Of a stretch of 64,000 bases of DNA, positions 18,445 to 29,016 are shown one piece after another. Origin of the DNA: Falsirhodobacter halotolerans. Its GTDB lineage: Bacteria; Pseudomonadota; Alphaproteobacteria; Rhodobacterales; Rhodobacteraceae. The stretch is from positions 2,267,001 to 2,331,000 of the forward strand of contig NZ_JALJAZ010000001.1 of the NCBI RefSeq assembly GCF_022899245.1. The letters are read 5' to 3'. Below the pieces are notes generated by a model, which saw only the letters and a program-made list of their open reading frames with translations, was not told the DNA's origin and did no database searches. The translations under genes and the position numbers were made by a program. Numbering within the stretch: position 1 is the first letter of the stretch; each line of letters begins with the position of its first letter.

Positions 18445-19446
18445 ATGATCCAGACCCCTTACCTGCTGTTCCTGGGCGATGCCCCCGACGCCCTTGCCGC
18501 CAAGGTGGCGCAGGGAATCAAGGACTGGCGCCCCGAATTCGCCAAGGGCCAGTTCCGCATGGAGGGCTGCAAGGCGGATATGGGCCTGACCGACATGACC
18601 CTGGACGAGGCGGTGGCCGCGGGCGTCAAGACGCTGGTCATCGGTGGGGCCAACCGGGGGGGCGTGATCTCGCCCGCGTGGAAGCAGGTGTTGGTGCAGG
18701 CGCTGGAGAAGGGCCTTGATATCGCGTCGGGCCTGCACAACCTGCTGCGGGACGAACCCGAACTCGTTGCCGCCGCCAAGGCGCATGGCCGCAGCCTGCA
18801 CGACGTGCGCGTGCCGTCGGTCCAGTATCCCATCGCCAACGGCAAGAAGCGCACGGGCAAGCGGATGCTGGCCGTCGGGACCGACTGTTCCATCGGCAAG
18901 ATGTACACCGCGCTCTGCGTGGAAAAGGAGATGCGCGCCCGCGGAATGAACGCCGATTTCCGCGCCACGGGTCAGACGGGCATCCTGATCACCGGGGGCG
19001 GCGTGCCGCTGGACGCCGTCATCGCCGATTTCATGGCCGGATCCATCGAATACCTGACGCCCGACAACGACGCCGACCATTGGGACCTGATCGAGGGTCA
19101 GGGCTCGCTCTACCACGTTTCCTATTCCGGGGTGACGCTGGCGCTGGTGCATGGCGGACAGCCCGATGCGCTGGTCGTCTGCCATGAGCCCACCCGCGAC
19201 CACATGCGCGGCCTGCCCGACTATAAACTGCCGACGCTGGAACAGGTGCGCGACACCGCGCTGGCGCTGGCGAAGGTGGCGAACCCGGATTGCGTCGTCG
19301 TCGGCTATTCCATCAACACCCAGCACATGAACGACGCCGACGCCAAGGCCTATATCACCAAGGTGGAGGCAGATCTGGGTCTGCCCGCGACCGACCCCTT
19401 CCGCTTTGGCGCGGGCAAACTGGTGGACGCGCTGTCCGCCATCTGA
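18445..19446 (+). CDS. dgcN: DgcN, D-glutamate N-acetyltransferase (DUF1611 family)
   Basis: A 333-residue DUF1611-type protein. Members encoded next to DgcA have been reported to N-acetylate D-glutamate using acetyl-CoA as the first step of a D-glutamate degradation route. The C-terminal half carries a P-loop-like GTDCSIGKM (residues 145-153), characteristic of this family. The ATG at 18445 has GGAG seven bases upstream; the frame is open further 5' but without support. It leads the three-gene unit dgcN-dgcA-dat. The acetyltransferase function is from family knowledge, not from a motif I can verify here. Confidence 0.85.
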   Translation: MIQTPYLLFLGDAPDALAAKVAQGIKDWRPEFAKGQFRMEGCKADMGLTDMTLDEAVAAGVKTLVIGGANRGGVISPAWKQVLVQALEKGLDIASGLHNLLRDEPELVAAAKAHGRSLHDVRVPSVQYPIANGKKRTGKRMLAVGTDCSIGKMYTALCVEKEMRARGMNADFRATGQTGILITGGGVPLDAVIADFMAGSIEYLTPDNDADHWDLIEGQGSLYHVSYSGVTLALVHGGQPDALVVCHEPTRDHMRGLPDYKLPTLEQVRDTALALAKVANPDCVVVGYSINTQHMNDADAKAYITKVEADLGLPATDPFRFGAGKLVDALSAI

Positions 19447-19480
19447 CAGCGTGCCCCGAAACGACACAGGAGGAAGCGGC

Positions 19481-20443
19481 ATGATCGACGTTCTGGCGCA
19501 AACATTCAAACTCGCGCAGGTCTTCACGATCAGCCGCGGATCCCGCACGGAAACCAAGGTGATCGCGGTCAAGATCACGCGCGGCGGGCTGGTCGGATGG
19601 GGCGAATGCCTGCCCTATCCGCGCTATGACGAAACGCAGGACAGTGTGGCGGCGCAGATCGCCACCCTGCCAGACAGCGTGACGCGGGCCGAATTGCAGA
19701 CCCTGCTGCCCGCAGGCGCCGCCCGCAACGCCGTCGATTGCGCGCTGTGGGATCTGGAGGCGAAGGCCGCCGGCAAGCGGGTGTGGGAACTGGCGGGCCT
19801 GCCCGCGCCGCAGCCGCTGACCACGGCCTATACCCTGTCGCTCGATACGCCCGAAAACATGCGTGCGGCGGCGGCAAAGAACGCGCATCGCCCGCTGTTG
19901 AAGATCAAGCTGGGCACGCCGGACGACATGCCCCGGCTGGAAGCCGTGCGCGCCGGTGCGCCGGACACCCGGATCATCGTCGATGCGAACGAGGGTTGGA
20001 CGGCGGATGTCTATACCGAGCTTGCGCCGCATCTGGTGCGGATGGGCGTGGCACTGGTCGAACAGCCCCTGCCCGCGTCCGATGACGGGATGCTGGCCGA
20101 GATCGCCCGCCCCCTGCCCGTCTGCGCCGACGAATCCTGCCATGACCGCGCCAGCCTGCCGCATCTGAAGGGCAAGTATGACGTGATCAACATCAAGCTG
20201 GACAAGACCGGCGGCTTGACCGAGGGGCTGGCCCTGCGCGACGCCGCGCGGGCCGAAGGATACGACGTGATGGTGGGCTGCATGGTGGGCACCAGCCTTG
20301 CCATGGCCCCCGCCGTTCTGGTGGCCCAAGGGGCCAGCGTGGTCGATCTTGACGGCCCGCTGCTTCTGGCCGAAGACCGCGACACGCCGCTGGTCTATGA
20401 TCAGGCGGGCGTGCACCCGTCCGATGCGAAACTCTGGGGATGA
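19481..20443 (+). CDS. dgcA: DgcA, N-acetyl-D-glutamate racemase/dipeptide epimerase-family enolase
   Basis: A 320-residue enolase-superfamily protein of the muconate-lactonizing/dipeptide epimerase group. Key positions are the KIK pair of lysines (K141, K143), metal ligands in VDANEGW (D168), VEQPL (E194) and CADESC (D217), and the NIKLDKTGG lysine region. When encoded with DgcN this subgroup is reported to convert N-acetyl-D-glutamate to N-acetyl-L-glutamate; otherwise such enzymes epimerise L-Ala-D/L-Glu dipeptides from peptidoglycan. AGGAGG lies seven bases before the ATG. The stop overlaps the next start. Confidence 0.88.
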   Translation: MIDVLAQTFKLAQVFTISRGSRTETKVIAVKITRGGLVGWGECLPYPRYDETQDSVAAQIATLPDSVTRAELQTLLPAGAARNAVDCALWDLEAKAAGKRVWELAGLPAPQPLTTAYTLSLDTPENMRAAAAKNAHRPLLKIKLGTPDDMPRLEAVRAGAPDTRIIVDANEGWTADVYTELAPHLVRMGVALVEQPLPASDDGMLAEIARPLPVCADESCHDRASLPHLKGKYDVINIKLDKTGGLTEGLALRDAARAEGYDVMVGCMVGTSLAMAPAVLVAQGASVVDLDGPLLLAEDRDTPLVYDQAGVHPSDAKLWG

Positions 20444-21306
20444 CCATGACACGCACTGTCTATGTGAACGGCGACTACCTTCCCGAAACCGAAGCCAAGG
20501 TGTCGATCTTCGACCGGGGCTTCCTGATGGGCGACGCCGTCTATGAGGTGACGTCGGTTCTGGACGGCAAGCTTCTGGATTATGCGGGGCATGAGGCGCG
20601 TCTGGCGCGGTCGCTGTCGGAACTGGGGATGACGAACCCGATCTCGGCCGAGGATCTGCTGGCCGTGCATCGCGAGCTGGTGGCGAAGAACGGCATCGTC
20701 AACGGGCTGGTCTATCTTCAGATCTCGCGCGGGAATGCGGGGGATCGCAGCTTCGTGTTCCCCGACGCCTCGGTTCCCGGCACGGTGGTCCTGTTCACCC
20801 AGGCGGTGCCCGATCTGGATTGGCCCACGGCGTCGAAGACCGGCATCAAGGTCATCGCCTTCGACGATCTGCGCTGGGGCCGCCGCGACATCAAAACGGT
20901 GCAGCTTCTGTGGCCGTCGATGGCCAAGATGGCGGCCAAGAAGGCGGGCTGCGACGACGCGTTCTTCGTGATGGATGGCGTGGTGACGGAGGGGTCGTCC
21001 TCCAACGCCTATATCGTCAAGGGCAACAAGATCATCACCCGGCCGCTGTCGAACGACATCCTGCACGGGATCACCCGCGCCGCCCTCCTGACCTATGCCA
21101 AGGAAGCGCAGTTCGAGATCGAGGAGCGGGCCTTCACCATCGAAGAGGCGCAGAACGCGGATGAGGCGTTCGTGACCGGCGCGTCGACCTTCGTCATGCC
21201 GGTGGTCCAGGTGGACGGCCAACCCGTGGGCACCGGCGCGCCGGGGACGGTCGCCAAACGCCTGCGCGAAATCTATCTGGACGAGGCGCGCAAGGCCGCC
21301 ATCTGA
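20440..21306 (+). CDS. dat: D-amino-acid aminotransferase
   Basis: A 288-residue fold-type IV PLP aminotransferase. The N-terminal YVNGDYLP and FDRGFLMGDAVYEV, the PLP-lysine motif RRDIKTVQLLWPSMAK (K152) and the phosphate-binding TEGSSSNAYIV match D-alanine/D-amino-acid transaminases more than branched-chain enzymes. It should interconvert D-alanine and 2-oxoglutarate with pyruvate and D-glutamate, feeding the DgcN-DgcA route. It overlaps dgcA by four bases; a second ATG at 20446 is a possible alternative start. Its stop directly abuts that of the convergent amidohydrolase. Confidence 0.88.
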   Translation: MTMTRTVYVNGDYLPETEAKVSIFDRGFLMGDAVYEVTSVLDGKLLDYAGHEARLARSLSELGMTNPISAEDLLAVHRELVAKNGIVNGLVYLQISRGNAGDRSFVFPDASVPGTVVLFTQAVPDLDWPTASKTGIKVIAFDDLRWGRRDIKTVQLLWPSMAKMAAKKAGCDDAFFVMDGVVTEGSSSNAYIVKGNKIITRPLSNDILHGITRAALLTYAKEAQFEIEERAFTIEEAQNADEAFVTGASTFVMPVVQVDGQPVGTGAPGTVAKRLREIYLDEARKAAI

Positions 21307-22038
21307 TCACAGATCGGCCAAGGCCTCCGTCAGGGCCTTGGCCAGCCGGTCGGCCCATTCGGCCTGCCCTTCGGCCGTGGCAATCAGGTCGTTGCGCACC
21401 TCGATCAGCGTGTTGTGCCGCCCCATCTGCAGCGCGTGGCGGTCGATCGCATCGCCCGGCAGATGCCCGGAATAGGGTTCGTTGTCCCCCACCGTCAGAT
21501 CCGGGTCCCGCGCCAGCCGCGCGATCAGCGCACGGCTGAGACGGTCGTCCAGATGCGAATGCAGCACGCCCACCTGCCACGGGCGGGGCGCCCGGCCCTT
21601 CAACTGCCGCGTGAAGGAATGGATCGACACGATCACCGTCCCCTCTTGCCGCGCGGCCATCCGCGCCAGCGCCGTGTGATAGGGGCGATAGAGCGTCTCC
21701 AGCCGCCGCGCGATCTCGGCCCCGTCCACATGGCGGTTGGCGGGGATGATCGTGCCATCGTAAAGCTGCATCACCAGCGTCGGATCGTCCTCCCCCCGGT
21801 TGGGATCGATCACGAGACGGGAGAAATCCGACAGGATCGCGGGCGCGTCCAGCCGGTCGGCCAGCGCCACCGCCAGCCCCGCCGCCCCCACGTCAAAGGC
21901 GATGTGACGGCCCATGTCCGCCGGGGCAATGCCCAGCGATCCGCCCCCCACATCTTGCGGCACCCGATTCGTCGCATGGTCGCAGGTGATCAGCAGATTC
22001 GAGCCGCGGGATTCGCCGTGTATCTGAAAAGGTGGCAC
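21307..22038 (-). CDS. N-formylglutamate amidohydrolase family protein
   Basis: A 243-residue member of the FGase (HutG-type) family, zinc-dependent amidases that remove formyl or other N-acyl groups from glutamate. Visible features are LITCDHATNRVP with the putative metal-binding histidine, the HIAFDVGA segment, SIHSFTRQ, and NEPYSG near the C-terminus. I chose a GTG start at 22038 with GGGAG a few bases upstream; no better start lies 5'. No histidine-degradation genes are nearby; the neighbour is the D-glutamate operon, suggesting an N-acylglutamate substrate. Confidence 0.82.
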   Translation of the reverse strand: MPPFQIHGESRGSNLLITCDHATNRVPQDVGGGSLGIAPADMGRHIAFDVGAAGLAVALADRLDAPAILSDFSRLVIDPNRGEDDPTLVMQLYDGTIIPANRHVDGAEIARRLETLYRPYHTALARMAARQEGTVIVSIHSFTRQLKGRAPRPWQVGVLHSHLDDRLSRALIARLARDPDLTVGDNEPYSGHLPGDAIDRHALQMGRHNTLIEVRNDLIATAEGQAEWADRLAKALTEALADL

Positions 22039-22115
22039 GAACGCTCTCCCTGTCGCATTCCGGTGATGGGTTGGATATAAGCCGCGAGAAAGTGAAATGA
22101 CCAGTCGCGGTCTTT

Positions 22116-22129
22116 GTTGTGCGCTAACA
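22116..22129. promoter_or_regulatory. Half-palindrome resembling a LacI/GntR-type operator upstream of pyk
   Basis: The sequence GCGCTAACA (22121-22129) forms the centre and right half of a TGTTAGCGCTAACA-like palindrome, while the left half deviates (GTTGT). Operators of this shape are used by LacI-family carbon regulators in alphaproteobacteria. It lies 42 bases upstream of the pyk start in the pyk/amidohydrolase divergent region. Only one arm is good, so the call is weak. Confidence 0.3.
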
Positions 22130-22170
22130 CGAAAGCGGGCAGAAACGATCGCGACAGATGGGAGAACTGC

Positions 22171-23616
<1,446 letters not shown>

Positions 23617-23619
23617 GCC

Positions 23620-23648
23620 TTGCGGGGGGCGGCGTTCGCGCTTATACG
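23620..23648 (+). promoter_or_regulatory. Probable rpmI-rplT promoter
   Basis: TTGCGG (23620-23625) and TATACG (23643-23648) are separated by 17 bases, a good sigma-70 arrangement, and lie just after the pyk stop. Transcription would give a leader of roughly 70 bases before rpmI. The CCGAGGCG/CGC-rich leader could fold but no recognised L20 autoregulatory structure is evident. Confidence 0.45.
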
Positions 23649-23727
23649 ACGCCCCCTGAATACCCGCGCGCCCGGCCGATGTGGCATTGCCGAGGCGTGC
23701 GTTCACAACTCGCAAGAGGAGATGGAA

Positions 23728-23928
23728 ATGCCCAAGATGAAGACCAAGTCGGCCGCGAAGAAGCGTTTCAGCTTCACGGCCTCCGGCAAGGTGAAGGCCG
23801 GTCCCGCCGGCAAGCGCCACGGCATGATCAAACGCTCGACGAAATTCATCCGCGACGTGACCGGGACGATGATCCTGTGCGCGGCGGACGAGAAGATCGT
23901 CAAGAAATACATGCCCTATAACCGGTAA
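23728..23928 (+). CDS. rpmI: 50S ribosomal protein L35
   Basis: A 66-residue basic protein ([17 protein letters not shown]...) with the standard L35 pattern and length. It belongs to the large ribosomal subunit. The start is preceded by GAGGAG. infC, which often precedes rpmI, is absent here; pyk lies upstream instead. rplT follows 11 bases downstream. Confidence 0.97.
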   Translation: MPKMKTKSAAKKRFSFTASGKVKAGPAGKRHGMIKRSTKFIRDVTGTMILCAADEKIVKKYMPYNR

Positions 23929-23939
23929 GGAGAGCGTAG

Positions 23940-24302
23940 ATGTCCCGCGTCAAATCCGGCGTCGTCACGCACGCCCGTCACCGTAAAGTCATCAAGGCGG
24001 CCAAAGGCTACTACGCCGCCCGTTCGACGAACTTCCGCACCGCAACGCAGGCCGTCGACAAGGCGAACCAATATGCGACCCGCGACCGGAAAACCCGCAA
24101 GCGCACGTTCCGCGCCCTGTGGATCCAGCGCATCAACGCCGCTGTTCGTCTGTTCGACGCCGAGATGACCTATTCGCGTTTCATCAACGGTCTGGCGAAA
24201 GCCGGGATCGAAGTGGACCGCAAGGTCCTGGCCGATCTGGCCGTGCGCGAGCCGGAGGCGTTCAACGCCATCGCCACGCAGGCGAAAAAGGCCCTCGCCT
24301 GA
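23940..24302 (+). CDS. rplT: 50S ribosomal protein L20
   Basis: A 120-residue RNA-binding protein essential for early 50S assembly, with the typical [16 protein letters not shown] start and [19 protein letters not shown] core. It forms a two-gene unit with rpmI. Two hairpin terminators follow directly before pheS. Confidence 0.98.
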   Translation: MSRVKSGVVTHARHRKVIKAAKGYYAARSTNFRTATQAVDKANQYATRDRKTRKRTFRALWIQRINAAVRLFDAEMTYSRFINGLAKAGIEVDRKVLADLAVREPEAFNAIATQAKKALA

Positions 24303-24310
24303 TATCGGAA

Positions 24311-24335
24311 AGCCCCGCCACTGGCGGGGTTTTTT
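24311..24335 (+). terminator. Rho-independent terminator after rplT
   Basis: The stem CCCCGCC/GGCGGGG (24313-24319 with 24323-24329) closes a three-base loop and is followed by six T residues (24330-24335). This is a textbook intrinsic terminator, eight bases beyond the rplT stop. Confidence 0.85.
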
Positions 24336-24352
24336 CTTGGGCCCGCCCCGAA

Positions 24353-24375
24353 CCCGCCCCGTGGCGGGCTTTTTT
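24353..24375 (+). terminator. Second terminator/attenuator between rplT and pheS
   Basis: CCCGCC (24353-24358) pairs with GGCGGG (24363-24368), followed by C and six T residues (24370-24375). A second copy of the left arm, GCCCGCC at 24341-24347, can pair with the same right arm, so mutually exclusive folds are possible. Being 64 bases before the pheS start, it may act on pheS transcription. Confidence 0.7.
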
Positions 24376-24439
24376 CGGGCCCGTCCTTGCCAGCAAGGGC
24401 GCGGGGCAGTATCCCAAACCCGGACTTACGGAGGCCGGC

Positions 24440-25522
24440 ATGGACGGGATCGACACGCTTCGCGACACTTACCTCAACCGCATCAAGGATGCGGGGGACG
24501 AGGCTGCGGTGGAGGATATCCGCCTGGCCGCCCTTGGCAAGAAGGGCGAAATCAGCCTGAAGATGCGCGAGTTGGGGAAGATGACCCCGGAGGAGCGTCA
24601 GACCACCGGCGCCGCCCTGAACCGTCTGAAGGACGAATTGGACGCGGCCTTGCGCGCGCGAAAGGCCGGGTTCGCGGATGCGGCACTGGAACAGCGGCTG
24701 GCCTCGGAATGGCTGGACGTGACGCTGCCGGGCCGCCCGCGCCGTCAGGGGACGATCCACCCCGTCAGCCAGGTGATGGACGAGCTGACCGCGATCTTTG
24801 CCGATATGGGCTTTGCCGTGGCCGAGGGGCCGCAGGTCGAATCCGACTGGTATAATTTCGACGCGCTGAACATCCCGCCCGAACACCCCGCCCGGCAGGA
24901 GCATGACACCTTCTTCATGCACCGCGCGGAGGGCGACGACCGCCCGCCCCATGTGCTGCGCACCCACACCTCGCCCGTGCAGATCCGCGCGATGATGGCG
25001 CAGGGCGCGCCGGTCCGCGTGATCGCGCCGGGCCGCGTCTATCGCATGGACATGGACCAGACCCACACGCCGATGTTCCATCAGGTCGAGGGGCTGGCGC
25101 TGGACAAGGGCATTTCCATGGCCAACCTGAAATGGGTGCTGGAGGAGTTCTGCCGCGCCTTCTTCGAGGTGCCCTCGGTCGAGTTGCGCTTCCGCGCCTC
25201 GCATTTCCCCTTCACCGAACCCTCGGCCGAGGTCGATATCCGCTGTTCGTGGAAAGACGGCCAGCTGAAGATTGGCGAGGGCGACGACTGGATGGAGATC
25301 CTCGGTTCCGGCATGGTGCATCCCAAGGTGCTGAGCGCGGCGGGCGTGGACCCGAGCCAGTATCAGGGCTTCGCCTTCGGCATGGGCATCGACCGGATCG
25401 CCATGCTGAAATACGGCATCCCCGACCTGCGCGCGTTCTTCGAGAGCGACCTGCGCTGGCTGCGCCATTACGGCTTTGCCGCGCTGGATATGCCGGATCT
25501 GGCCGGGGGCCTCAGCCGATGA
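24440..25522 (+). CDS. pheS: Phenylalanyl-tRNA synthetase alpha subunit
   Basis: A 360-residue class II synthetase catalytic subunit. An N-terminal coiled-coil region binds tRNA, followed by motif 1 ([20 protein letters not shown]), motif 2 ([12 protein letters not shown]) and motif 3 ([14 protein letters not shown]). The substrate-pocket FAFG is standard. The ATG at 24440 has GGAGG six bases upstream; the frame is open upstream through the terminators but without a start. The stop overlaps the yrhK-like gene (ATGA). Confidence 0.97.
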   Translation: MDGIDTLRDTYLNRIKDAGDEAAVEDIRLAALGKKGEISLKMRELGKMTPEERQTTGAALNRLKDELDAALRARKAGFADAALEQRLASEWLDVTLPGRPRRQGTIHPVSQVMDELTAIFADMGFAVAEGPQVESDWYNFDALNIPPEHPARQEHDTFFMHRAEGDDRPPHVLRTHTSPVQIRAMMAQGAPVRVIAPGRVYRMDMDQTHTPMFHQVEGLALDKGISMANLKWVLEEFCRAFFEVPSVELRFRASHFPFTEPSAEVDIRCSWKDGQLKIGEGDDWMEILGSGMVHPKVLSAAGVDPSQYQGFAFGMGIDRIAMLKYGIPDLRAFFESDLRWLRHYGFAALDMPDLAGGLSR

Positions 25523-25809
25523 CCCTTTCGGACCGCCTGTTCCGGCACGAAAATCGCGAGGCGGACGAGCATTCCCGCCGCACCTATGCCCGGTTCGAAA
25601 TTGCGCGCACCTTTGTCGAATTCGCGGCGGCGATCTGCTTTCTTGTCGGATCGGTCATGTTCTTCTACGACGCCCTGATGATTCCGGCGACGTGGTTCTT
25701 CACAATCGGATCGCTGCTGTTCGCGGCCCGTCCGACCCTGAAAATCTGGCGCGAAGTGCGGCTTTACCGCATGGGCAAATGGCGCAAGCTGGCCCAAGGC
25801 GCGAAGTGA
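25519..25809 (+). CDS. YrhK-domain small membrane protein
   Basis: A 96-residue protein with two hydrophobic helices (about residues 32-50 and 55-70) bearing the repeated FLVGS...F / FFTIGSLLF pattern of the YrhK domain, flanked by charged ends. It lies between pheS and pheT, overlapping the pheS stop by four bases and ending seven bases before pheT, so it must be co-transcribed with both. Function is unknown. Its position inside the synthetase operon is discussed in the findings. Confidence 0.72.
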   Translation: MTLSDRLFRHENREADEHSRRTYARFEIARTFVEFAAAICFLVGSVMFFYDALMIPATWFFTIGSLLFAARPTLKIWREVRLYRMGKWRKLAQGAK

Positions 25810-25816
25810 GGCATCC

Positions 25817-28201
25817 ATGAAATTCACCCTCTCCTGGCTCAAGACCCATCTTGACACCGCCGCCAGCCTTGACGACATCGCCTATGCCCTGACCGATCTG
25901 GGGCTGGAGGTGGAGGGCATCCACGATCCCGCCTCGAAGCTGAAGGCGTTCACGCTGGCCAAGGTCGTCCACGCCGAACAGCATCCCGACGCCGACCGCC
26001 TGCGCGTCTGCCGCGTGATGACCGACGAGGGGGAGAAGCAGATCGTCTGCGGCGCCCCCAATGCGCGCGAAGGGATCACGGTCGTTCTGTGCAAGCCCGG
26101 CGATTACGTGCCGGGCATCGACACGACGCTGGGCGTCGGCAAGATCCGCGGTGTCGAATCCCTTGGGATGATGGCATCCGAGCGGGAGTTGGAGCTGTCG
26201 GAGGAGCATGACGGCATCATCGAACTGCCCTCGGGCGAGGTGGGGGATCGGTTTGTCGACTGGCTGGCCGCGAACGCGCCGGACAAGGTCGATCCGATGA
26301 TCCACATCAAGATCACGCCGAACCGCCCCGATGCCCTGGGCGTGCGCGGCATCGCGCGCGATCTGGCCGCGCGGGGTCTGGGCACGTTGAAACCGCTGGT
26401 GGTGGAGCCGGTTGCCGGTGCCTTCCCGAACCCGATCACGGTGCGGACCGGGACGCCCGCCTGCCCGCTGTTCATGGGCCGTGTGATCCGCGGCGTGACG
26501 AACGGCCCGTCGCCCGCGTGGTTGCAGGCACGGCTGACGGCGATCGGGCTGCGGCCAATTTCGGTGCTGGTCGATATCACCAACTTCTTCACCTTCGACC
26601 TGAACCGCCCGCTGCATGTGTTCGACGCGGCCAAGATCGCCGGCGATCTGGTGGTGCGCGACGCGCGCGAGGGCGAAAGCCTTCTGGCGCTGGACGACAA
26701 GACCTATGCTCTGCGCCCCGGAATGGTGGTGATCGCCGACGACAACGGCATCGAATCCCTTGGCGGGATCATGGGCGGCGAGGCGTCGGGCTGCACCGAG
26801 GCCACGACCGACGTCTATCTGGAGGCCGCGTTCTTCGACCCGATCGTCACGGCGACCACGGGCCGGGCGCTGAAGATCAACTCCGACGCCCGCTATCGGT
26901 TCGAACGCGGGATCGATCCGGCCTTCACCGCCGACGGGATGGAACTTGCGACGCGCATGATCCTGGATCTGTGCGGGGGGGAGGCGTCGGAGGTGCAGAT
27001 GGCGGGGGCCGTGCCCGACACCGCCCGCGCCTATGCCCTCGACACCGACCGCGTGGTGTCGCTGGTCGGCATGGACATCCCGGCGGACGAACAGCGCGCG
27101 ACGCTGACCGCGCTCGGCTTCCGGCTGGAGGGCGACATGGCCCATGTGCCGTCCTGGCGCCCCGACGTGCTGGGCGAGGCCGATCTGGTGGAGGAGATCG
27201 CCCGCGTCGCCTCGTTGACCAAGCTGCAGGGCACGCCGCTGGCCCGCCCCGCGCCGGGGGTGCCGCGTCCCATCCTGACGCCGCTGCAAACGCGCGAGAA
27301 GATGGCCCGGCGGACGCTAGCCGCCTTGGGCTACAACGAATGCGTGACCTACAGCTTCATCAACGCGGGCGATGCCGCGTTGTTCGGCGGCGGGGCGGAT
27401 GCGGTGCGGGTGGAGAACCCCATCAGTTCGGAAATGACGCATCTGCGCCCCGACCTTCTGCCCGGCCTGTTGCGGGCGGCGGCGCGCAATCAGGCGCGCG
27501 GGTTTCAGGATCTGGCGCTGTTCGAGGTGGGCCCCGCCTTCACCGGCGGGGAACCGGGCGAACAGGTGATCCAAGCCACGGGCCTTCTGGTGGGCGCGAC
27601 GGCGGCCCGCGATCCCCACCGGTCGCGCCGCGCCTCCGACGTGTTCGACGCCAAAGCGGATGCCGAGGCGGTGCTGAACGCCTTGGGTGCGCCCGCCCGC
27701 GTGCAGATCACCCGCAAGGTGGACGGCTGGTGGCATCCGGGCCGGTCGGGCGCGATCGGCCTTGGGCCGAACCGTCTGGCCACGTTCGGCGAGGTGCATC
27801 CCCGCATTCTGGCCGCGCTGGACATCAAGGGGCCGGCGGTGGCCTTCACGATCCAGATCGCGAATATCCCGCTGCCCAAGGTGAAAACGCCCACCCGCCC
27901 CGCGCTGGCCCTGTCGGACCTGCAGGCGGTGGAACGGGATTTCGCCTTCGTCGTAGACAGCAAGGTCGAGGCGCTGACGCTGGTCAACGCCGCCGCCGGG
28001 GCCGACAAGGCGCTGATCGACGAGGTGCGGGTGTTCGACGAATTCGCCTCGGACGCACAGAAGGCCGAAGGGAAGAAATCCCTTGCCCTGACCGTGCGCC
28101 TTCAGCCCACCGCCGCCACCCTGACCGACAAGGATATCGAGGCGGTGAGCGCGAATATCCTTGAGAAAGTCGCGAAGGTGGGGGGCAGCCTGCGGACCTA
28201 G
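25817..28201 (+). CDS. pheT: Phenylalanyl-tRNA synthetase beta subunit
   Basis: A 794-residue subunit that binds tRNA(Phe) and carries the editing site. It starts [14 protein letters not shown], has the N-terminal tRNA-binding EMAP/OB domain (about residues 40-150), the B3/B4 editing region ([16 protein letters not shown]), B5, the catalytic-like core (YNECVTYSF) and a ferredoxin-like anticodon domain at the C-terminus. Length is standard. The stop shares the palindrome CTAG with the convergent panC stop. Confidence 0.97.
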   Translation: MKFTLSWLKTHLDTAASLDDIAYALTDLGLEVEGIHDPASKLKAFTLAKVVHAEQHPDADRLRVCRVMTDEGEKQIVCGAPNAREGITVVLCKPGDYVPGIDTTLGVGKIRGVESLGMMASERELELSEEHDGIIELPSGEVGDRFVDWLAANAPDKVDPMIHIKITPNRPDALGVRGIARDLAARGLGTLKPLVVEPVAGAFPNPITVRTGTPACPLFMGRVIRGVTNGPSPAWLQARLTAIGLRPISVLVDITNFFTFDLNRPLHVFDAAKIAGDLVVRDAREGESLLALDDKTYALRPGMVVIADDNGIESLGGIMGGEASGCTEATTDVYLEAAFFDPIVTATTGRALKINSDARYRFERGIDPAFTADGMELATRMILDLCGGEASEVQMAGAVPDTARAYALDTDRVVSLVGMDIPADEQRATLTALGFRLEGDMAHVPSWRPDVLGEADLVEEIARVASLTKLQGTPLARPAPGVPRPILTPLQTREKMARRTLAALGYNECVTYSFINAGDAALFGGGADAVRVENPISSEMTHLRPDLLPGLLRAAARNQARGFQDLALFEVGPAFTGGEPGEQVIQATGLLVGATAARDPHRSRRASDVFDAKADAEAVLNALGAPARVQITRKVDGWWHPGRSGAIGLGPNRLATFGEVHPRILAALDIKGPAVAFTIQIANIPLPKVKTPTRPALALSDLQAVERDFAFVVDSKVEALTLVNAAAGADKALIDEVRVFDEFASDAQKAEGKKSLALTVRLQPTAATLTDKDIEAVSANILEKVAKVGGSLRT

Positions 28202-29016
28202 ACCGCGATGTTGTCGATCAGGCGGACGCCGTCCACGGTGGCCGCCACCAGAATGCGCGCCGGTCGGGAGAGGTCCTGGACCGGCGCCAGCGTTTCCGCA
28301 TCGGCCAGTTCGGCATAATCGACAGAACGGAACCCCGCCGCCTTCAGCGTTTCGGGGATGCGGTCCACCGCCGCCATGTCCCCTGCCCGGACCGCCGTGG
28401 CCGCCTGGGTCATCGCGCGGTGGATGGTTTGCGCGGCGTCGCGCGCCGAGGCGTTCAGGCGGCGGTTGCGCGACGACATGGCCAGCCCGTCCGCCTCGCG
28501 CGATGTGGGGCAGCCGACGATGCGGATGGGCAGGTTCAGATCGGCCACCATGCGCCGGACAATCTGCAACTGCTGCCAATCCTTTTCGCCAAAGAACGCT
28601 ACATCCGCCTGGGTCATGCCGAACAGCTTGGTCACCACCGTCGCCATGCCGTCGAAATGGCCGGGGCGGTGCGCGCCCTCCAGCCGGTCGCTCAGACCCT
28701 TCACATGGACGGTGCTGGAAAATCCGGGGGGATAGACCTCGTCCACCTCCGGCAGGAACACGGCCACCCCGTCCAGAAGGGCGATGTCGCGCGCCTCGTC
28801 CCGGGGATATTTCGCCAGATCCTCGGGGTTGTTGAACTGCGCCGGGTTGACGAAGATCGTCACGATCACCCGGTCGCACTGCGCGCGGGCGGCCGCCACG
28901 AGGCTGAGATGCCCCTCATGCAGCGCGCCCATGGTGGGAACGACGCCAACGGTCGCCCCCTCGCGCCGCCATGCGGCAACGGTGCGACGCAGGTCGACCA
29001 CGCGGCGCAGGATCAT
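28198..29016 (-). CDS. panC: Pantothenate synthetase
   Basis: A 272-residue enzyme joining pantoate and beta-alanine with ATP. The nucleotidyltransferase motifs [13 protein letters not shown] (HxGH) and FGEKDWQQL are complete, along with the family tail. It overlaps panB by four bases (ATGA), forming a panB-panC operon for vitamin B5/CoA synthesis. Confidence 0.96.
   Translation of the reverse strand: MILRRVVDLRRTVAAWRREGATVGVVPTMGALHEGHLSLVAAARAQCDRVIVTIFVNPAQFNNPEDLAKYPRDEARDIALLDGVAVFLPEVDEVYPPGFSSTVHVKGLSDRLEGAHRPGHFDGMATVVTKLFGMTQADVAFFGEKDWQQLQIVRRMVADLNLPIRIVGCPTSREADGLAMSSRNRRLNASARDAAQTIHRAMTQAATAVRAGDMAAVDRIPETLKAAGFRSVDYAELADAETLAPVQDLSRPARILVAATVDGVRLIDNIAV

Noticed and set aside
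24303-24439. A Phe-rich leader peptide before pheS (T runs read as phenylalanine codons in the pheS frame)
   Set aside because: The phenylalanine codons are simply the T tracts of the two terminators; no start codon with a ribosome-binding site gives a short leader peptide.
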